Source: Flavobacterium amniphilum | Lineage (GTDB): Bacteria > Bacteroidota > Bacteroidia > Flavobacteriales > Flavobacteriaceae | Assembly: GCF_023634845.1 (NCBI RefSeq) | Contig: NZ_JAMLJL010000008.1 | Location: forward strand, 1-64,000 | Direction: 5' to 3' | Length of the DNA stretch: 64,000 bases | Part shown: one piece after another, positions 42,853 to 53,396 of the stretch | How the letters are laid out: each line of letters opens with the position of its first letter | How positions within the stretch are numbered: the stretch's first letter is position 1 | Notes under the pieces: generated by a model | Databases searched by the model: none | What the model was told of the DNA's origin: nothing | The model's input: the letters and a program-made list of their open reading frames with translations, nothing else | Translations under genes and position numbers: made by a program

Positions 42853-43314
42853 TTAGTTGTTTTTTTCAAATGTTAAGCGGGCAATGCCGCGTATATCTGT
42901 GTTTGTATTAAAATTGAGTACGAGCCTGTCTTCCGATAATTCCGTAAGGGTATAATGTTCAACAGTGTTGTCATTGTACTTCAGCTCGAGTATGTTTCCC
43001 CTTCCCTTGATGGTCCAGGTCAATTCTTTTGTGGTGTCTTTTCCTTCCAGAATTAATTTCCGTCCGGGCATGAAAATCCATTTTTCGGCTTTGTGGATAA
43101 CCAGATTCTGACTGGCAATTTCCTTGACATAACCCGAAACGTTTTTGAAATCGGCATTCACCGTGTCGTTTTTATCGGCCTTTTCATATTCCCAGGTGGC
43201 TTCTTTCCATTCGCCTTCAATCTTTTTTTCCGGATTCCCGGACATGCCTGTCATCACAGTTAAGGATAACAAAACCAGCAAAGGGAGACTGATGTATTTT
43301 ATAATGATTTTCAT
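42853..43314 (-). CDS. Exported lipocalin-like protein
   Basis: 153 residues. N-terminal signal (IIIKYISLPLLVLLSLTVMTG), then a lipocalin-type beta fold: IEGEWKEATWEYEK at the start of the barrel (the GxW-like lipocalin opening), and late strands ILELKYNDNTVEHYTLTELS and LVLNFNT. Such proteins bind small lipophilic ligands or act in the periplasm. Seventeen bases after the universal-stress-like gene. Confidence 0.7.
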   Translation of the reverse strand: MKIIIKYISLPLLVLLSLTVMTGMSGNPEKKIEGEWKEATWEYEKADKNDTVNADFKNVSGYVKEIASQNLVIHKAEKWIFMPGRKLILEGKDTTKELTWTIKGRGNILELKYNDNTVEHYTLTELSEDRLVLNFNTNTDIRGIARLTFEKNN

Positions 43315-43331
43315 GATCGTTTCTTTTTGGG

Positions 43332-43829
43332 TTAACTGATGGAAACCTGATTCAGGAATACTTCTGTAATTTTTCCTTTTTCGGGAACCGGAATTGCAGT
43401 ATCGCTATTGATGGTGATAACTTCCACGACCGATTTTTTAATGAATACTGATAAGTCAAAGCTGTTTTTGTTTGATAAGTTTTGCTTGCTGTCAGAGATG
43501 TAGATTTTTTCAATCCTGTTGGATTCTAAATAGCTGTTGAAAGCACTTTGGTTAAATCCGGTAAATAAATCGGTTTTCAATGAATTGATGTGGGAATCAA
43601 ATTTGTTGCACAACACTTCGCAGGCTTCTTCAAATTCGGTATTGCTTAAAGCGTCAATATGCTTCATTTTGGAAAAGAACAATAAGTCTCTTATCGAATC
43701 GCTCAAATTCATTCCGTGCAATAAGATAATGTCTAAGGATGTGCCTGAAGTGTTGTTGCTTAAAACGGCTTTTAAAGTATTAAGGGAATTGACGGTAAAG
43801 TCGGTCGGTATTACAATTGTTTTTCTCAT
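43332..43829 (-). CDS. Universal-stress-protein-like protein
   Basis: 165 residues from MRKTIVIPTDFTVNSLNTLK (ATG 43829; a longer start of ten residues is not supported). The VIPTDFT opening followed by a helix and LDIILLHGM is the USP core fold. Gly motifs of ATP-binding members (GxxGxxxxG) are missing, so it is probably a non-ATP-binding or divergent member. Heads a three-gene unit. Confidence 0.75.
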   Translation of the reverse strand: MRKTIVIPTDFTVNSLNTLKAVLSNNTSGTSLDIILLHGMNLSDSIRDLLFFSKMKHIDALSNTEFEEACEVLCNKFDSHINSLKTDLFTGFNQSAFNSYLESNRIEKIYISDSKQNLSNKNSFDLSVFIKKSVVEVITINSDTAIPVPEKGKITEVFLNQVSIS

Positions 43830-43986
43830 GCTTCTTACTATTTGTTGTTTACAGGGCAAAAGTAGAAGCGCCGTATTAGAGCCTTATTAAACTCACATTA
43901 AAATGTTATTAGAATTAGGCCTACGGGATTAAAATGAGATTAGAAAACCTTAGCAAAAAGTTAAAAAAGCAGTGACAGTATTGTTT

Positions 43987-45345
43987 TTAGTCTTCTGTTT
44001 TGACCGATGGAAGTGTGATTTGTACCGTCGTTCCTTCGTTTTCGGCAGAAGTCACCAAAATCTTCCCGTTGTGCATGCGGATGATATTTCGGGTAAGTGG
44101 TAATCCAATGCCGTAACCTTCGTAGTTTTTGGTGTTTGATGCCCTGAAGAAAGGATCGTAAATGTATTTGATCTCGTTCTCGGGAATACCGATTCCTTTG
44201 TCTTTGATAATAATGTAGACATAATCATCTGATGCGCCAATTGATACTGTTACATGGTTGTAGTCTGAATACTTACAACCGTTGCTGATGATGTTGCTGA
44301 AAGCAAGATGAAGGAGTTGGACGTTTCCGTTTACCTTTAACTTTAACGGATTTTCCGGTAAGAGTTCCATGTCAAGGTGTATTCTGTTCTTGCTGTTTAA
44401 GGTGCCCAGGTTTTCTTTTACATCCCAGATCAATTGGTCGATGCGTATTTTTTCGAATTTCTGTACTTTTCCGTTAAATCCGGTTTGTGCCAGAAACAAC
44501 AGTGCTTTGGTTTTGTTGTCCAGTTTTTCGGCTTCCTGTAAAATGATTTTCAAAGAGTCTACATAGTCTTCAGTCTGTCTCGGTTTGGAAAGCACTACAT
44601 CGGCTTCACCTATGATGGCTGTCAATGGAGTTCTTAATTCATGGGAGGCATTGCTGATGAAGTTGTTCTGGGTTTCAAAGGAGGTTTCAATCCGGTCGAG
44701 CATGTCATTGAAGGTGCCGGTAAGTTCATAAAGTTCATCTTTGGCGGTGTCTTCACTCAAACGCAAATGCAGGTTTTCGGAACTGATTTCTTTTACTTTC
44801 TCTGTAATGGCCGAAATAGGTTTGAATATGTTCTTCGAATAATAAACAGCAATGTATAATAATAGAAGGAAAGCTGCGCTTATGGCAAACAACATGGTTT
44901 TGATCAGGTTTTCGGCTTGGTTGATCTCGAAGTAATTCTCGGCAACGGTGATGACAATGAAATTGCCTTTAGCCGACTTGTATTTGATGCCTTTGTAAAG
45001 GTATTCATTGGAAACAAAACGAGCCTGTCCTTTTTGGATTACATCACTGAAAAATTCTTCGTTGATTCCTACTTTCTGGGATTGGTCACTAATGTTGAGA
45101 CGACTGTCTATCGGAATGAAGAAATCCCGCTCGTGCGGAAGTTTGTCTAAATCATCATCGGGTGAAAATTCATTTCCACCGGCTAATTTCTCCTTGGCAA
45201 CCTTATTTGCCCTGGCTTCCAATAAACGGAATAGATAATCTTCCGAATAATCGGAAACGGTCGCATAGATGAAGATACTGAACAGGAAAATTACGATCAG
45301 GAACGGGATCAGGAACAGTAAAATAATCCGTGAGTGTTTTTTCAT
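43987..45345 (-). CDS. HAMP-containing sensor histidine kinase
   Basis: 452 residues. Two membrane helices (about 8-30 and 150-172) enclose a periplasmic sensor domain, then HAMP, HisKA with FISNASHELRTPL, N-box ISNGCKYS, ATP lid DKGIGIPENE, YDPFFRA and GYGIGLPLTRNII. Class I kinase. Its partner regulator lies 29 bases upstream; together they would form an envelope-sensing two-component system. Stimulus unknown. Confidence 0.93.
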   Translation of the reverse strand: MKKHSRIILLFLIPFLIVIFLFSIFIYATVSDYSEDYLFRLLEARANKVAKEKLAGGNEFSPDDDLDKLPHERDFFIPIDSRLNISDQSQKVGINEEFFSDVIQKGQARFVSNEYLYKGIKYKSAKGNFIVITVAENYFEINQAENLIKTMLFAISAAFLLLLYIAVYYSKNIFKPISAITEKVKEISSENLHLRLSEDTAKDELYELTGTFNDMLDRIETSFETQNNFISNASHELRTPLTAIIGEADVVLSKPRQTEDYVDSLKIILQEAEKLDNKTKALLFLAQTGFNGKVQKFEKIRIDQLIWDVKENLGTLNSKNRIHLDMELLPENPLKLKVNGNVQLLHLAFSNIISNGCKYSDYNHVTVSIGASDDYVYIIIKDKGIGIPENEIKYIYDPFFRASNTKNYEGYGIGLPLTRNIIRMHNGKILVTSAENEGTTVQITLPSVKTED

Positions 45346-45374
45346 GTCTCAGTTGTTGTTTGGGGTTAAACGGT

Positions 45375-46079
45375 TTAGTTTTCCCGCATCACATATCCCA
45401 TGCCTATAACAGTATGGATAATCTTGTCTTCTGCTTTAAGGTCTATTTTTTTCCGGAGGTAATTGATGTATACATCTACGACATTGGTGCCCAAATCATA
45501 GTCAACGCCCCATACCGCCTCCAATATGTCCATTCTCGAAAGTACTTTGTTTTTGTTTTTCAGTAAATGGAGTAATAGTTTGTATTCGGTTGTGGTCAAA
45601 GAGACTTCTTCTCCTTCCAGGGTAACGGTTTTGGTATAGTCGTTTATCTTTAAATCGTTGAAACTGTACAGGTGTTCCGGCGCGAGGCTCTCGTCATTCT
45701 GGGAAGCCGCCTGTCCGGAAGAACGTCTCAGTAAGGTCTTGATGCGGGCTACGAGTTCAATGAATTTAAAAGGTTTGACCAGATAATCATCGGCTCCGTT
45801 TTCCAATCCCAAAACAATGTTTTCGGAAGTGCCGAGTGCTGTCAGAAATAATATGGGTACGGCTTGGTTCTTTATGCGTATGGATTTGCAGACTTCCAAA
45901 CCGTTCATCTCCGGTAACATAATGTCTAAAATGATCAGGTCAAAATGGCTTTCCAATGCTAATTGCAATCCGGTCTTGCCGTCAAATGCAACACTGACTT
46001 CAAATCCTTCTTCTGTAAGTCCTTTTTTGATAAAGGAAACAACATGGGCCTCATCTTCAACCAAAAGTATTTTTTTCAT
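45375..46079 (-). CDS. OmpR/PhoB-family response regulator
   Basis: 234 residues. Receiver with LLVEDE, phospho-acceptor Asp in LIILDIMLPEMNG, LFLTAL and VKPFKF; C-terminal winged helix with the TTTEYKLLLHLLKNKNKVLSR-type segment and VDVYINYLRKKI. Pairs with the kinase downstream. The neighbouring USP/lipocalin/YoaK unit, on the same strand, could be a target; that is inferred from position. Confidence 0.93.
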   Translation of the reverse strand: MKKILLVEDEAHVVSFIKKGLTEEGFEVSVAFDGKTGLQLALESHFDLIILDIMLPEMNGLEVCKSIRIKNQAVPILFLTALGTSENIVLGLENGADDYLVKPFKFIELVARIKTLLRRSSGQAASQNDESLAPEHLYSFNDLKINDYTKTVTLEGEEVSLTTTEYKLLLHLLKNKNKVLSRMDILEAVWGVDYDLGTNVVDVYINYLRKKIDLKAEDKIIHTVIGMGYVMREN

Positions 46080-46163
46080 GGGTAATGGTGCTTCAACGGG
46101 AAGGATTAGTCATAAAATTATTGTAAAAGAGAAGGCAAGTTAAAAAAAATAGTCCGAAGTTAA

Positions 46164-46171
46164 TACCTTTG
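46164..46171 (+). promoter_or_regulatory. Flavobacterial -7 box (TACCTTTG) for the 46189 gene
   Basis: TACCTTTG matches TAnnTTTG and lies 17 bases before the ATG of the PLP enzyme. Confidence 0.5.
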
Positions 46172-46188
46172 TGAAAAATATATGAACT

Positions 46189-47337
46189 ATGAAATTTAAT
46201 ACTAAAGTTATACATGGTGGACAACACCATGATCCAAGTACCGGGGCGGTTATGCCGCCGGTTTACCAAACATCGACTTTCGTTCAGACAAGTCCGGGGA
46301 GACCTTTAAATCCTGATTACGAGTATAGCCGCGCTGCGAACCCAACACGTACTGCTTTGGAAGAGGCGCTGGCTTCTATTGAAAACGGAGCAAGAGGTCT
46401 TGCTTTTTCTTCGGGATTGGCTGCTACCGATTGTTTACTTCGTTTATTCAAGGCTGGTGACGAAATCATCGCAATGGATGATTTGTACGGCGGAACTTAC
46501 CGCTTGTTCACGCGTTTGTACAAGGATAGCGGAATCAAGTTCCATTTCGTGGATATGAATGATCTTGAGGGTTTTCAGGATTTAATCAATGAAAATACTA
46601 AATTGGTTTGGGTGGAAACACCTACAAACCCGTTGATGAAACTGGCTGATATTGCTGCTATTGCAGAAATTACTAAAAAACACAATATCCTGTTTGCAGT
46701 CGATAATACATTCGCAACTCCTTACCTTCAAAAACCTTTGGACCTAGGTGCAGATATCGTAATGCACTCGGCTACTAAATATTTAGGCGGACACAGTGAT
46801 GTGATTGCAGGTGCTTTGATTATTAAGGATAAGGTTTTGGGTGACGAATTACACTTCAAACAGTTTGCTACAGGAGCAACTTTAGGACCACAGGATTCTT
46901 TCTTGGTGTTAAGAGGGATTAAAACGCTTCATTTACGTGTACAGCGTCATTGTGAGAATGGTGTGAAAGTGGCTGAGTTCTTATTGAACCACCCAAAAGT
47001 AGAGCGTGTATATTACCCTGGACTGGAAAACCATCCGTTCCATGAAATTGCCAAAAAACAAATGATTGGCGGTTTTGGAGGTATGGTGACCTTTACTTTC
47101 AAATCAGGTGCAAAACAGGATGCAATCAGCTTCCTTGAGAAACTGCAGGTGTTTACATTGGCTGAATCATTAGGGGGCGTAGAATCACTGGCAAACCACC
47201 CGGCTTTAATGACGCACGCTTCAATTCCGGAAGATAAGCGTAAAGAAGTGGGTATTACCGATGATTTGGTTCGTTTAAGTGTTGGTGTGGAAGACGCAGA
47301 GGATTTAATAGAAGATTTAAAACAGGCATTAGCATAA
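46189..47337 (+). CDS. Cystathionine gamma-synthase/gamma-lyase (PLP enzyme)
   Basis: 382 residues of the Cys/Met metabolism PLP-dependent family. Key elements: SRAANPTRTALE, SSGLAATDCL, DDLYGGTYR, ETPTNPLMK, the PLP Lys in HSATKYLGGHSD, and SLGGVESLANHPALMTHA. Sequence alone does not separate cystathionine gamma-synthase (MetB) from gamma-lyase. It stands alone with its own promoter and a terminator. Confidence 0.9.
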   Translation: MKFNTKVIHGGQHHDPSTGAVMPPVYQTSTFVQTSPGRPLNPDYEYSRAANPTRTALEEALASIENGARGLAFSSGLAATDCLLRLFKAGDEIIAMDDLYGGTYRLFTRLYKDSGIKFHFVDMNDLEGFQDLINENTKLVWVETPTNPLMKLADIAAIAEITKKHNILFAVDNTFATPYLQKPLDLGADIVMHSATKYLGGHSDVIAGALIIKDKVLGDELHFKQFATGATLGPQDSFLVLRGIKTLHLRVQRHCENGVKVAEFLLNHPKVERVYYPGLENHPFHEIAKKQMIGGFGGMVTFTFKSGAKQDAISFLEKLQVFTLAESLGGVESLANHPALMTHASIPEDKRKEVGITDDLVRLSVGVEDAEDLIEDLKQALA

Positions 47338-47341
47338 AAAG

Positions 47342-47371
47342 AAAACCCTGACAACTGTCAGGGTTTTTTTA
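47342..47371 (+). terminator. Terminator of the 46189 gene
   Basis: AACCCTGAC (47344-47352) pairs with GTCAGGGTT (47357-47365), followed by T7. Confidence 0.85.
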
Positions 47372-47388
47372 TATCTCTTACTTACTGA

Positions 47389-48195
47389 TTAATCTATGTA
47401 GTAGATGTATCCAAAGTTTAACCATAAATTCCAGTCGTTAGCTTTGTTTTCAGGATAAAGGTTTTCGTTTGGATTTAAACCGTCAACCCAGTTTGAAAAA
47501 TAATACTGGAAACGTAAATCCAAAATCAAATCCGATAAAGGGGTTAATTTATAACGGGTACCCACACTTGATACCACTGACCAGGTGCTTCCTCTTTCGT
47601 TTGTGAAACCATGGTCTTTTCCGTCTGAAGGAGCCCAGTATTTAGCCGGTAAATTAGCCTGGATTAAACGGCCGTCTCCATAATTAGTACCCATCTCAGG
47701 TTTGTAAAAACTGAATTGGCCACCCAAGCTTACAAACGGACCGAAACTTCCGGTTTGTGAAGTGAAATCACGGATACTCATTGGGTAAAATTCCAATTGC
47801 ATACCAATGTTCGTAACAGCAGTGCTACCAAACATCCCTCTTAATTTTTGAGCTTCTACCGAAGTCTTTTTTGGGTCTACCCAGTGTCCGAAATGCTCTA
47901 ATTTTGTTTTGTTGTATGAAATCTCTGATCTTAATTTAAAGTGGTCGTTGAAGTAGGTTTCAGGTGTGTAACAGTTACAGTCAGCTCTGTAGGAGAAATT
48001 CAAATAGTGTACTAAACCAACACCTAAGCCGGTATTTCCTTTGTTAGTGTCAAAATCATGTCTTTCACCATAGTCAGACTGGAAGGCAACAGGACCCGTG
48101 ATTACCCCAACTTCATGGGAAAATCCGAACTGCGCCTGAAGCGGATTCAGCGCTCCTAATAAGAGAAAAACGATTAAGCATTTTAATTTAGACAT
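47389..48195 (-). CDS. Exported outer-membrane barrel-like protein
   Basis: 268 residues. Signal peptide (KCLIVFLLLGALNPLQAQ, cleavage before FGFSHEV). Mature region is rich in Gly, Asn and aromatic residues with strands typical of a beta barrel (LVHYLNFSYRADCNCY, IGMQLEFYPM, LILDLRFQYYFSNW) and ends in aromatic residues LNFGYIYYID. It belongs to a Flavobacteria-specific family often seen near gdhA as far as I recall (THC0290_0291-like), without a known function. Divergent from gdhA. Confidence 0.75.
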   Translation of the reverse strand: MSKLKCLIVFLLLGALNPLQAQFGFSHEVGVITGPVAFQSDYGERHDFDTNKGNTGLGVGLVHYLNFSYRADCNCYTPETYFNDHFKLRSEISYNKTKLEHFGHWVDPKKTSVEAQKLRGMFGSTAVTNIGMQLEFYPMSIRDFTSQTGSFGPFVSLGGQFSFYKPEMGTNYGDGRLIQANLPAKYWAPSDGKDHGFTNERGSTWSVVSSVGTRYKLTPLSDLILDLRFQYYFSNWVDGLNPNENLYPENKANDWNLWLNFGYIYYID

Positions 48196-48322
48196 GGGTC
48201 AACTTTTAAGTCATTATAGGACAAATATATAAAAACATCAATGATGTCAAAAAAAAAACAGTAAAAAAACCGGATTATTGTATTGTTAAGTTTTTGATTA
48301 GTGATTTATTAGGCTAAAAACA

Positions 48323-48352
48323 TTGGTGTTATTTTTAATAAATGTATATTTG
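48323..48352 (+). promoter_or_regulatory. gdhA promoter
   Basis: TTG (48323-48325), 19 bases, TATATTTG (48345-48352) is a full match to the Bacteroidota consensus. The ATG follows after a 49-base leader. Confidence 0.65.
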
Positions 48353-48386
48353 TGCCACTAAACGAAAACGTTTTCTTTAAACGTAA

Positions 48387-49745
<1,359 letters not shown>

Positions 49746-49767
49746 TTCCTGAATATAAATAACTTTT

Positions 49768-49796
49768 AAAGTCCCGCAAAAGCGGGACTTTTTGTT
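49768..49796 (+). terminator. Terminator of gdhA
   Basis: AAAGTCCCGC (49768-49777) and GCGGGACTTT (49782-49791) around loop AAAA, then T-rich. Confidence 0.85.
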
Positions 49797-49833
49797 TTGG
49801 ATATATTAAAACCCAAGTAAATCCGTTTTTATC

Positions 49834-49841
49834 TATATTTG
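49834..49841 (+). promoter_or_regulatory. Flavobacterial -7 box (TATATTTG) for porZ
   Basis: TATATTTG lies 18 bases before the preferred ATG at 49860. Since an upstream in-frame start would overlap this box, the later start is favoured. Confidence 0.55.
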
Positions 49842-49859
49842 TGCAATATCTTTACTTAT

Positions 49860-52133
49860 ATGAACAAAATTGCTGCTGTCTTCATAATTTTTATTTTTTC
49901 CCTGACGGGTTCCGCACAGGTTAATCAGGTATGGAAAGGTTACTATTCCTATAACTCAATAAAGGATATTACCCTGAATGAAACAGGATTTATTGCAGCT
50001 TCCGATAATGCGTATTTTAAAAGGGATGTCACCACAAACCAATCGGTAACGGTTACAACTGTGGAGGGACTATCAGGTCAGACAATCTCACAGATTTACC
50101 ATTCGGAAACGTTCAAAAAAACCATCGTAGGGCACATCGACGGATTTATGACGGTTGTCAATGAAACAGACGGATCAATGCTCAACGTAGTAGATATCGT
50201 GAACAAGGTTTCGGTGCCGTCCAATAAAAAAAGAATTAACCATTTTACCGAATTCAACGGGAAGCTCTACATTTCAACTGATTATGGTATTTCGGTGTTC
50301 GATCTCCAGACGATGGAGTTCGGGGATACTTATTTTATCGGTCCCAATGGCAGCAATATCGAAATCTTCCAGACGGTTGTTTTTAATAATACAATTTATA
50401 CCGTGGCTAACGGTTACGGATTGCTGAGTGCTTCGGTTACAAATCCTAATCTTATCGATTTTAACCAATGGACAATGGTGGCCGGAGGTAATTGGAAGGC
50501 CGTGGAAAAAACAAATACTGAAATAGTTTTGCTGGATAATGGTATCGGTCTGCATAAACTGGTGGGGAATAATCCTGTCTTTGTAATGAACTTTAATCAA
50601 ATACCGGCCGATTTCAGATTTGTTGAAAATAAATTGGTGGTCACAACCCAGAATTATGTGTATGTGCTAAATAATCTGCTGGCGAATCTCTATACGGTTA
50701 ATAATACTTCTGATCCCGCTACACGGTTAATCTGTGCCACTATTAAAAATGATGTGCTTTATATCGGTACCCAGGAAAAAGGAGTGGTGTCAACCACACA
50801 GGCGAATACCGCTGTTTTAACTAATGCGACGCCTCCGGGTGCTTACCGGAATAAGGTGTTTGGGGTTAAAACTTCGTCGAAAGGAACCTGGATGGCGTAC
50901 GGGGATTATAACGCGGGTTTTAATCCGTACCCTTTGGATACTTTTAATATCAGTAAGTATACGGAAACTGACGGATGGAAAGATTTTGCTTATAGTACGC
51001 TTTTGGGAACAAAGACTATTACGAGTATTACAGTGAAACCAACCGATGAAAATGAAGTGTTCATGAGTTCGTATTACTCAGGACTTCTTAAAATTAAAAA
51101 TGAGGTGCCGGAAATACAGTATAATGCATCAAACAGTTCGTTAAGGTCTATTCCCGGTCAGGTACCGGATGATATCAGGGTCGGTTTTTCCGATTTTGAC
51201 CGCGCAGGTAATCTCTGGATGCCAACTTCATTGTCGAATAACCTGTTGCATGTGTTCAGGAGTTCCGGACAATGGCAATCGTATAATATTGCCTGTGCAC
51301 CGGCTAACACTTCTTTGGTAACTAAAGGATTGGTGGCCGATAAGAATAATACAAAATGGATCATGACAAGGGTAGGGCTTGTAGCTTTTAACGATGGTTC
51401 TAATAAGTGCATAATGATTAAAGACGGAACGGGTGAAGGTAATCTGCCTTCGCGTGATGTAAGGGCACTTGCTATTGATAAGAATAACAGACTTTGGATT
51501 GGAACTTTAAGAGGTTTAAGGGTTTTGCCAAGTGTCGATTCGTTTCAAAACCAGGACGAACTGGAAACGAGTTCCATTATCATTCTGGAGGATGGCCTGG
51601 CCCAGGAGTTGCTATACCAACAGTTTATTACGGATATTGTAGTCGATGGTGCTAATAATAAATGGATTGCTACTGCCGGGAGCGGTGTCTTTTTTGTTTC
51701 TCCCGACGGTCAGAAGACTTTTAATATTTTTACCAAGGAAAATTCTCCATTGCCAAGTAATATTGTCAATGATATCGATATTGATATGATAACGGGAGAG
51801 GTTTTCATGGCTACCGAAGCAGGTATGGTTTCATACAAGGGAAATGCTACTTCGGGAGCAGGTGATTTGAAAAATGTAGTGGTTTTTCCTAATCCGGTAA
51901 GGCCAAACTTCACAGGGAATGTTTCGATCACCGGGCTAATGGATAAATGTAATGTTAAAATTACGGATATCAGCGGTAATCTGGTATATGAGGAAGTTGC
52001 CAAAGGAGGAACGATCATGTGGGATACCCGCGCTTTCGGAAAACATAAAGTAGCTTCGGGTGTTTATGTGGTGCATGTCTCTTCTGAAGACGGTGCCGAA
52101 GTGGAAACCAAAAAGATAATGATTGTCCGCTAA
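49860..52133 (+). CDS. porZ: PorZ-like type IX secretion component (beta-propeller)
   Basis: 757 residues. Signal peptide MNKIAAVFIIFIFSLTGSAQ. The mature part is two beta-propeller domains with WD-like repeats typical of PorZ (VWKGYYSYNSIKDITLNETG, GISVFDLQTMEFG, NRLWIGTLRGLRVLP, NKWIATAGSGVFFV), followed by a C-terminal sorting-type domain (VVVFPNPVRPNFTG ... KIMIVR). PorZ sits on the cell surface in the attachment complex of type IX secretion. Overlap with recO (TAATG) is the arrangement I recall from Bacteroidota. Confidence 0.85.
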   Translation: MNKIAAVFIIFIFSLTGSAQVNQVWKGYYSYNSIKDITLNETGFIAASDNAYFKRDVTTNQSVTVTTVEGLSGQTISQIYHSETFKKTIVGHIDGFMTVVNETDGSMLNVVDIVNKVSVPSNKKRINHFTEFNGKLYISTDYGISVFDLQTMEFGDTYFIGPNGSNIEIFQTVVFNNTIYTVANGYGLLSASVTNPNLIDFNQWTMVAGGNWKAVEKTNTEIVLLDNGIGLHKLVGNNPVFVMNFNQIPADFRFVENKLVVTTQNYVYVLNNLLANLYTVNNTSDPATRLICATIKNDVLYIGTQEKGVVSTTQANTAVLTNATPPGAYRNKVFGVKTSSKGTWMAYGDYNAGFNPYPLDTFNISKYTETDGWKDFAYSTLLGTKTITSITVKPTDENEVFMSSYYSGLLKIKNEVPEIQYNASNSSLRSIPGQVPDDIRVGFSDFDRAGNLWMPTSLSNNLLHVFRSSGQWQSYNIACAPANTSLVTKGLVADKNNTKWIMTRVGLVAFNDGSNKCIMIKDGTGEGNLPSRDVRALAIDKNNRLWIGTLRGLRVLPSVDSFQNQDELETSSIIILEDGLAQELLYQQFITDIVVDGANNKWIATAGSGVFFVSPDGQKTFNIFTKENSPLPSNIVNDIDIDMITGEVFMATEAGMVSYKGNATSGAGDLKNVVVFPNPVRPNFTGNVSITGLMDKCNVKITDISGNLVYEEVAKGGTIMWDTRAFGKHKVASGVYVVHVSSEDGAEVETKKIMIVR

Positions 52134-52846
52134 TGCTGGTCAAAACTAAAGCTATTGTCATCTCGGCTTTAAAATACCAGGAAAAATCATTGATTGTAAG
52201 GTGTTTTACGTTGTCGGGCGGACTCAAGTCTTATTTTGTTCCTAATGCTTTTGCAGCTAAAAAATCCAACCAGAAGATTGCATATTTCCAGCCGCTGACA
52301 TTGCTGGAGATTGAAGCCAGCCACAAAAATAAAGGAACGCTGGAATATTTTAAGGAAATCAAACTGGCCACTGCTTATCAGTCGCTCAATACGGATATAA
52401 TTAAAAGTACAATTGCTATTTTCCTCTCTGAAATGCTGCACCACAGCATCCGGGAAGAGGAAAAGAATGAACGGCTTTTTGAGTTTCTGGAAACCAGTCT
52501 GCTCTGGCTGGACACACACAGAGAGGTGGCTAATTTTCATTTGATCTTCTTGCTGGAAATTACAAAATTTCTCGGATTTTACCCGGATGTGTCTGAACTG
52601 GATCTTCCTTTTTTTGAAATGACGGAAGGTATTTTCTCAAACTTGCCTTCCCTAAGTTGCCTTTCGGAAAATGAAACGGTGCTTTTCAAACGGTTGATTA
52701 CGCTTAAGTTTGACAGCGACCAAAAGGTTTTTACGGCTAATGACCGCCAACTCTTGCTTAAAACACTTCTTGATTACTACACATTCCATCTCGAAGGCTT
52801 TAAAAAACCGAAATCACTTGAGGTTTTGAAAGAAGTTTTTGCCTGA
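52133..52846 (+). CDS. recO: DNA repair protein RecO
   Basis: 237 residues. N-terminal OB fold starts VKTKAIVISALKYQEKSLIVRCFT and YFVPNAFA..KKSN; the middle is helical (EMLHHSIREEEKNERLFEFLETSLLWLD). The zinc-finger cysteines of some RecO proteins are absent, which is common in this phylum. Assists RecA loading at gaps with RecR. Starts in the stop of porZ. Confidence 0.9.
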   Translation: MLVKTKAIVISALKYQEKSLIVRCFTLSGGLKSYFVPNAFAAKKSNQKIAYFQPLTLLEIEASHKNKGTLEYFKEIKLATAYQSLNTDIIKSTIAIFLSEMLHHSIREEEKNERLFEFLETSLLWLDTHREVANFHLIFLLEITKFLGFYPDVSELDLPFFEMTEGIFSNLPSLSCLSENETVLFKRLITLKFDSDQKVFTANDRQLLLKTLLDYYTFHLEGFKKPKSLEVLKEVFA

Positions 52847-52958
52847 AAATTTTTTCGCCTTTTTTGAAGGATATGCACAATAAAGATGCCTCGTTCCGGT
52901 TGGCTGGTTAAGTACAGAACGATGGCTGTGCCGGTTGAATCTAAGTATGCTGTAAGTC

Positions 52959-53079
52959 GTACTTGACCCGTACTTGACCCGTACTTGACCCGTACTTGAC
53001 CCGTACTTGACCCGTACTTGACCCGTACTTGACCCGTACTTGACCCGTACTAAAGCCATACTAAAGCCATGTCAAAGTA
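52959..53079. repeat. 11-bp tandem repeat array
   Basis: Eight perfect units of GTACTTGACCC run from 52959 to 53046, followed by three decayed 11-mers: GTACTAAAGCC, ATACTAAAGCC and ATGTCAAAGTA. The gene-free stretch 52847-53396 also contains an AACTCATAAC tract (53176-53213) and a CAATCCTTC tract (53236-53268). An 81-codon frame across the repeats is judged spurious. Confidence 0.9.
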
Positions 53080-53340
53080 GCCGACGGTGGCTGAGGCTCT
53101 CGAAGCCAAGTAGTGTCAAAGTAGTAGTAAGTTACTAAACCACCCGATTATGGGATTTATATCATTTTAAATTATACGTTAACTCATAACTTATAATTCG
53201 TAACTCATAATTCTGCAAAGTTTTGAATTTTATTTAGTCCTTCAATCCTCCAATCCTTCAATCTTTCAGTCAAAAACAAACAAATTCACATAATATTAGG
53301 AAATAGCCTTGATTTTTAACCATTTTTTGGCTCAGTTATT

Positions 53341-53371
53341 TTGTCTATTGCCTTACAAATCACTACTTTCG
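53341..53371 (+). promoter_or_regulatory. Probable ileS promoter
   Basis: TTG (53341-53343), 20 bases, TACTTTCG (53364-53371), one mismatch to TAnnTTTG. The preferred ATG lies 25 bases downstream. Confidence 0.5.
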
Positions 53372-53396
53372 CACATTGATTTTAGAATGCGACAAA

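Noticed and set aside
52814..53059. An 81-codon minus-strand frame with repeated VKYGSSTGQVR
   Set aside because: Product of the 11-bp array, which can stay open in all frames; it overlaps recO and has no support.
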